Shown: in pieces, positions 58,301-64,000 of the stretch | Layout of the letters: the number at the start of each line of letters is the position of its first letter | Numbering within the stretch: position 1 is the stretch's first letter | Source of the DNA: Ciona intestinalis | Taxonomy: Eukaryota > Chordata > Ascidiacea > Phlebobranchia > Cionidae | Direction: 5' to 3' | NCBI RefSeq assembly: GCF_000224145.3 | Contig: NC_020166.2 | Coordinates: forward strand, 5,093,880-5,157,879 | Length of the DNA: 64,000 nucleotides | Notes under the pieces: generated by a model | What the model saw: only the letters and a program-made list of their open reading frames with translations | What the model was told of the DNA's origin: nothing | Database searches by the model: none | Position numbers and translations under genes: made by a program

Positions 58301-61300
58301 TATGGTGTTGGTGTTTGCACACCAAGCAATCTTATAGTAGGGTGCTGACTGCTGAGCTCACAAGGTTAATGGGATATTTTAGAAATTTTCCAACAAATTT
58401 ATTTTGGCATTATGATTTTGAATTAAAACATGCTAATCCTCCCATGCAGTTCTCTTATTATCTACACACAGACAAATAAATAAATTTATTATTATGACCA
58501 TGCTAAAGTGATAAATGTTCTCGCACCAATGAAATATCATATGTAAGTATGGGTTAAAGATGGTTTCATGTAAAATGCAATGATCAGATACATTACTAAT
58601 TCGACTCCGGTCATTTGCCTGTTAAATTTCTAAAACGATATTCAACCATACAATCATTCTTTGTAAAAAAATGATATAATTTCTTTAAGGTTTCACCATC
58701 TAAGTTATCAGAAATGTGGTCGAGTGAATTCTTGCAGCAGGATCGCAAGTTAAACGCTGATGTTTGGACGGACGAGTTTGTTGAACAATCTGCAACAACC
58801 GTTGTGGATGACGATGTAAGTGAGATTTGTAAGATAGGTTAATTTTATTTTTGTAATAAATGTATCTATTTTAGTCATATCTATACTCTCTTTAACCTGC
58901 TTAATACTTATACAATATAGTACTGTTAGGTAAGATGGGATACTGGTAATACTTGTGTTTGGGACAATTAAAAGCACTTTTTAGAGCTGCGGATATATAT
59001 ATATTTTTAATATAAAATATATCCCATCTTACCCCACCCAAATATTTGTAAAAATTAAAGATTCTACTCGCTGGTTTATACTTGTTATAAGAATTGTTGT
59101 TGTTTAGCAACACTGAACAACCTGATAAGTAGTATTATATGTAATAATGGTTTGTCATATCAGCAGAGGCAAAATAATCAACATCACTCATGTTTTTACA
59201 ATTTATACCAATTCAAGCCGTGATTCTCAAACTTTGTTCTCAAATTAAATTCAAAATTTTTTCCAACAATTGTCAAATTTTTGTTAATAAAAGTATCAAC
59301 AATTTGAAAAACATAGCTTTAGTTTTAAAGTGCTAAAAAATAGTATGTCGTTTGTATTACTCACCTAAAAAATAAAATATTGGTTAAATCTTACAGAATG
59401 ATTTTCTTGATCATTGGAATGATGAACTGCAGCATGGGAATGATGATTGGTTGCAAGAATTTGAAACAGCCAACACACAGGTTAAAGTAAGTGTGTTTAA
59501 ATAAGTTAGCTATTTATGTTGATGTCAGGCTAAATTGATCAAGTTGATATCCGTATTTTTATTTATCATTAATTAAAATATTTTGTAAAACATCTTAGTT
59601 ACCTACCCTACTCGCTGAAAATTATTTTATTGCAAACAGCTTTTGTGAGTAAAGCAATATTTAATTGGCTTCTTTTTTATTCCAACTGTTATTCTGAGTG
59701 GTAAATATTTTTTGGTAAAACGCAAATTACAAAATCAAACAAAAAATTGACATAAAACTTTTCAGATTTTCTAAACTTTTTTTGTGAAAAGGCCTTTTGT
59801 GATGAACATATTATGAATGCAGTTATTTGCTATGTATTGAAGTAGCTTGCTTCTGATATATTTTAATTTTTTGAAACCTTTTATACCTTTTTTCTGTTGT
59901 TTCTTTACCCATAAATTGTGTTATGAATAGGGGATAAAAAAAGAATATGTCAAAAAATTTGTTGGTTTTTGCAAAATTGTTTTATGATTGAGTGATTTTA
60001 ATTTCTTTATACCCACTTGCCTGCCAACAGTTAACAGAAACAAAGATAAAATAGAAATAAACATGAACTGTTATCTAGACAGTAAAAAATAAGTAAATAG
60101 TTTATTTCCAGGTGGTAGTTTTATAGAACGGACTGTTGTTTAATGAAAATATAAACCAAAAATTTTATGAGGTTATTTACGTTTTTACAGGAGTATGATT
60201 TTAAAGAAGAAAATCCATTCAAAGATCTGAAGAATTGTTTTGAGGAAGGTTTGAAGAGGTTGAGACTCGGTGATCTTCCAAACGCTGTTCTTCTGTTTGA
60301 AGCCGCAGTTCAAAGTGAACCGGATCATATTGAGGTGAGAAGTGAAGGCCACGCAGATTGAGTTTCCCCAATTGATGTTTTGTAAAGTAGTTTTAATACA
60401 CAATTGATATGAAAAGGGTTAAGAAAAGGAAATATAAAAGTAAATATGTATATAACACAACACACAAGCCAGAGTTAATATCAGTACATGCAGCCACGTT
60501 GCTTGGTACAAGTATAATTGCAGATAAGAGTCAATAAACCATTGATGTTTATTGCTTTTATAAAATACATTAAACATTTTTTCCATCAACAGGCATGGCA
60601 ACATCTCGGAACCACACAAGCACAAAATGAACAGGAAGGTGCAGCAATAAGTGCTTTGCACAGGTAATATTACCTTGAGACTGTTTACAATAGCACAAAC
60701 ATGTTGTTGATTTGTTAAAATAAAGAAACCTTGACTTTTATCAATTCTTGTTGAGTCTTGTGCCAGTAGGAAATTTAACTGTTGGTCGTGAAATATGTTA
60801 TAGTGGTTTCACATTAACTCTATAAGCTGGGTTTATCAAGCATTTCAAATCTATTTTTCTAAAAACTGAACTAAATTAGTATATATAATTAAATTAGTGT
60901 GTATAATTCTAAAATTGTTACAATTGTAATTAGGTTTGAAAACTGATTCTTAAACTTTTAATTTTTCAACTTATTTTGTGCTTGCTTTTTACATGTTAAA
61001 GTGTTTAAACCCAACATTCCATGTTTAGATGTCTAACATTGGAACCTGAGAACCTTCCTGCATTGATGGCGCTTGCTGTGAGTGAAACAAATGAATCCAT
61101 GCAAGCTCAAGCATGCCAGACACTTAAGAAGTGGATTTATGCTCATCCTAAGTATGTGTTTGGCAGCAAACCAAAATTTTGTTTGGGACAGAAGCAAACC
61201 TTAGAAGTTAATATGACTTCGTATTGGGGCAGCTATGCCTTTCTTTGACACATTTGGATTTACTGATGTGTTTTTTACCAAAAGCGCGTTTTAATAACTG

Positions 61301-63596
61301 TCGTTTTGCTGCTAATTTCCTTTGCTTTGTTGTTTAAGCTAAGCTAATCTTTATCACTGTATTCAAAGAGATAAACAAAACAAATTTTTGTAATGTTATT
61401 TACAATAATATTTTGGTTGCTTGTGGTTTGTTTTCCTGTTGATCATTGTGGTATTATCAGCATTATCATCTTACTTAACTTTGTGTTATTTACCAGATAT
61501 AAAGACTTAAAAAGCAATCCACGTGAACATAATATTGAACAAGTTGAATCAGGTGTTCATCATTGGACTGGTAGTGTGGCAAACAGGTAAATAGGTTCAT
61601 TGTCAATATTGATATTGTAACTAAAAGACCTGCACTCCAACCACTCTTGGTTGAATTGCCAACACCATGGCATAGTGGTTATGACACCTCACACCTGCCT
61701 CCCAGGTTACGGGTTTAAGCTTCCATTGTATGTGTATATGTCTTTCTGCAAGACACTTGTTCCAACCCAGTGGTCTCTTATGGGTTGTCTAAGTTCTTAA
61801 CCATATGTTAAAACAAAAATATGAAAAAGGCCTTTAGAAAATAATAATAAAAATAAATAAAAAGTTCCATACCTGTGTGGTAACTCGTAAGCGGGCAGGG
61901 TGGGTGTGTGTGAAACAGACTAGCCATGTTGTAACGACTGTCAGAACAAAAGGTAAATCCATTTATCCATACGAAGGTATGCGACATTAGCTTAACATTA
62001 ACATTCATTCCAGTGATCTGTTCCATGACGTGCAAGACTTATACATACAAGCTGCCAGGTTGTCACCCACCAACCCTGATCCCGATGTGCAGTGTGGACT
62101 TGGTGTTTTGTTCAATATATCGAATGGATACGATAAAGCTATTGATTGCTTTCAAGTTAGTTACATTCTTGTGTTTTAATGCAAAAAGTTGCAGATTTTT
62201 AGGTTCAGTATGATAAAGAATAAATGTTACGGATTAATTCTTACATTACTGTAAGACCAAATTCATTATAACATGGATACCTTATTCGATATACTTTGTG
62301 CCCAGTTACTTATGACTTACGAACTTTGTCGATGGCTGTTTATTTATTCATATGGATGACAGTTTGAATTCGTGACTACTGGGTTAAAGCAATATTCGCT
62401 TCCTAAAGTAACTTCTGCCTACCATGGAGCATTAACTCTTAATTTATTACTACACAAGACATGCGTTCTATTAACCACTGAACTAATAACATATGTTTAA
62501 CATTAACCTCTGCCCTACTTTAGAGCTAACACATTTGCTTTTCCTTGTTAAGAATATTTAAACATATACAGTTACATTCAATATCATATTCTCAGGCAGC
62601 ATTAGCTGTAAGACCCGACGATCCATTATTATGGAACAAACTTGGTGCTACGCTTGCGAATGGAAACAAATCTGAACAAGCAGTGCAAGCTTATAGAAGA
62701 GCTCTTGAATTAAATCCTGGATTCATCAGATCAAGATACAACCTGGGCATCAGTTGTATTAACCTTGGTGCACATAAGTATGTATTTGTAGTTTTAAATT
62801 TCTTATGTCTAACCTGGAAGACCTTTCTGCACATTAAAGGGGCATACCAACAAAAAATAAAAACTTGTGTTATGATAGAAATGTTCAATGTGATCTAAAG
62901 GTACCATCCATCAATACACAAATTTTCGTTGGTATGCCCCTTTAAATTTTATGTTGGTACGCCCTTTAAATGGTATGCATGCCATAGTTTTTAAAACAAT
63001 TTTTCAACCATTTTTTAAAAATTAAATGAATGTAACTTATTTGTTTTCACGTGGTGGAGCAATGACAATCAATACGATACAAGGGTTTTGTTACATACAC
63101 CTTTTGCCCACTTACAAACTAACACATTTATGTGACTTTGTGGGTGATTTGTATTTTTTTTGTTAAGTATGGCTAATCTTAAGTGAGGCTTGCACCCGTA
63201 ATATTTGGGCTAGCAGAAGGCGCGCTAACCTCTTTGTCATGGCGACGTTAATTCAAAACAAAAATGTAATTGCACTGTTGTAATGACTACCTGGTTAAAG
63301 TTTAGCAAAGTTGTAAGTCGTAAAGGTATTAACGTTATGCTGAATTCATATTTTACCCCAGGGAAGCAGTTGAACATTTCCTCACAGCATTAAACGTTCA
63401 ACAAAGTGGTCGTGGACCAAAGGGTGAAGTAGGTCGTATGTCTGATAACATTTGGTCAACCCTTCGTATGGCTGTTTCATTCATGCGTGATGATCAATCA
63501 TATGAGCTCGCGAATAATCGTGATCTGGACGCTCTCTCACGAAAATTTGGAATTGATCGAAACGTGCAAACATCAAGTCCTGAACCGACAACCTGA
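55333..63596 (+). CDS. PEX5: Peroxisomal targeting signal 1 receptor PEX5
   Basis: Fourteen exons in phase: 55333-55450, 55937-56083, 56538-56657, 57042-57117, 57400-57586, 58690-58815, 59397-59486, 60191-60334, 60593-60663, 61029-61151, 61497-61586, 62014-62155, 62596-62777, 63362-63596 (TGA). They encode 616 residues. The N-terminus [12 protein letters not shown] carries the conserved Cys (here 12) that is monoubiquitinated during recycling. Diaromatic W-x-x-x-F motifs for PEX13/PEX14 docking are WSNEF, WAHEF, WANEF, WSSEF, WTDEF and WLQEF. The TPR half begins [11 protein letters not shown] and includes [67 protein letters not shown] and [18 protein letters not shown], nearly identical to vertebrates. 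It binds C-terminal SKL-type signals in the cytosol and carries cargo to the peroxisome. I did not identify a PEX7-binding segment with certainty. The ATG is the first Met giving the conserved N-terminus. Confidence 0.96.
57811..58259. mobile_element. hAT-like MITE with TAGGGATGCAC ends, copy 2, in a PEX5 intron
   Basis: It is 449 bp and nearly identical to 45290-45708, with the same inverted ends. The flanks (TTAAGGGC and CCTGCCTT) do not match, so the target duplication is lost or the site was rearranged. Adjacent sequence to 58370 may be a broken SINE. Confidence 0.85.
58924..59040. repeat. Short inverted repeat related to the family B MITE ends
   Basis: GTAAGATGGGATA and, inverted, TATCCCATCTTACCCCACCC flank about 85 bases in a PEX5 intron. 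It resembles the 40225-40375 MITE but is more diverged. Confidence 0.5.
61660..61990 (+). repeat. Family A SINE, near full length, in a PEX5 intron
   Basis: A tRNA-like head (GGCATAGTGGTTATGACACC, then GGTTACGGGTTTAAGCTTCC), the middle block GCAAGACACTTGTTCCAACC and CAGTGGTCTCTTATGGGTTG, and the tail GGTAACTCGTAAGCGGGCAG are all present in order. This is the best copy for defining the family. Confidence 0.7.
62280..62490 (-). repeat. Family A SINE, diverged, in a PEX5 intron
   Basis: TTTGTGCCCAGTTACTTATG, CTACTGGGTTAAAGCAATATT and the head region TATTAACCACTGAACTAATA fit family A in minus orientation. Confidence 0.5.
62838..62941. mobile_element. 104-bp TTAA-flanked foldback element in a PEX5 intron
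   Basis: AGGGGCATACCAACAAAAAA faces TTTTCGTTGGTATGCCCCT, with TTAA directly outside both ends (62834-62837 and 62942-62945). It is a short relative of 44686-46250. A further GGTACGCCCTTTAA follows at 62955. Confidence 0.75.
63035..63250 (-). repeat. Family A SINE in the last PEX5 intron
   Basis: CACGTGGTGGAGCAATGACA, TGCCCACTTACAAACTAACA, ATGTGACTTTGTGGGTGAT and the head AAGGCGCGCTAACCTCTTTG follow family A order on the minus strand. Confidence 0.6.
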
Positions 63597-63694
63597 TCGG
63601 AATTTCAACTAATTGATCTTTTTTCTTTCCTATTCTTCTAATTACTTCAATTTTGTAATTGCATTCTATTCTTTATCGTAAAGACTTCTATCTT

Positions 63695-63700
63695 AATAAA
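63695..63700 (+). promoter_or_regulatory. Poly(A) signal AATAAA of PEX5
   Basis: The only canonical signal close after the PEX5 stop, about 100 bases downstream. Confidence 0.65.
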
Positions 63701-63814
63701 AATTGAAACATTTAAAAATGTTTAGTCGGCAGACCACATTAACTATAACGATATCTTTCTACATTAATTTGTGTTCCTGGTAAAAAAAACGAAGGAATGT
63801 AACTTTTTTATCTT

Positions 63815-64000
63815 CGCATGGAGGGGTAATGACATTCGTTATAAAACGGATGTTCTGTTTCCCGTGAACAAGTTACCGCATATAACAAAGTGGGTAACTA
63901 TATTGATTATTTATTTGTAACTATATTGATTATTTTTTTGTATGAGACAATTCGTAACTTAGACAATTCGTGCAGTTAACTCAGTTGGAGCAAATGCCGC
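63815..64000 (-). repeat. Family A SINE cut by the window end
   Basis: GCATGGAGGGGTAATGACAT, GATGTTCTGTTTCC, ACAAGTTACCGC and CAGTTGGAGCAAATGCCGC fit the family. A short tandem TAACTATATTGATTATTT lies inside (63897-63935). Confidence 0.55.

Noticed and set aside
1-64000. LTR or other retrovirus-like element
   Set aside because: No long terminal direct repeats, primer-binding site or gag-pol-like reading frame was seen anywhere in the window.

Overview
The window looks like nuclear DNA of a tunicate, most likely a Ciona-type sea squirt (inference). It is AT-rich, has short GT-AG introns, and carries chordate-type orthologues among dispersed MITE and SINE copies. There are assembly gaps at 28936-28985, 32026-32896 and 42575-42624. 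Gene structures below were built by hand from splice sites, reading phase and remembered family sequences; no search was run.

Layout. 1-3.6 kb: 3' end of a multi-pass membrane protein gene (+), possibly of the KAR5/Brambleberry type. 4.3-9.2 kb: DNAJC2/zuotin (-, 12 exons). 11.2-14.1 kb: one-exon RRM-MYND-triple-Tudor protein (+). 16.1-18.9 kb: LRRC47 (-, 7 exons). 19.3-20.1 kb: proteasome beta2/PSMB7 (-, one exon). 20.1-23.5 kb: repeat-rich spacer. 23.5-32.0 kb: progranulin-like gene (+, 15 exons, seven granulin modules, five almost identical). 33.2-34.1 kb: mitochondrial pyruvate carrier MPC2 (-, 4 exons). 34.9-39.3 kb: two tandem intronless y+LAT-type SLC7 transporters (-). 39.3-47.0 kb: a dense nest of DNA transposons, SINEs and composite repeats. 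47.0-52.5 kb: kelch-like BTB-BACK-kelch gene (+, first exon not found). 53.4-54.0 kb: a small four-exon gene (-) for a secreted arginine-rich/acidic precursor that looks like an antimicrobial peptide precursor. 55.3-63.6 kb: PEX5, the peroxisomal import receptor (+, 14 exons).

The genes are unrelated housekeeping, germline and secretory loci and form no pathway. LRRC47 lies 343 bp downstream of PSMB7 on the same strand, which leaves a two-gene transcription unit possible but unproven.

The most unusual signals are: (1) three 38-46 bp palindromes, each flanked by an 8-bp duplication of hAT type, which look like transposons reduced to two fused terminal repeats; (2) the arginine-rich secreted peptide gene; (3) the homogenised granulin exon pairs, datable by a MITE in two of five units; (4) the RRM-MYND-Tudor fusion; (5) several hAT-like MITEs with readable target duplications, some nested up to three levels. 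I saw no retrovirus-like or other capsid-bearing element, no CRISPR array, and no convincing functional tRNA or rRNA gene.
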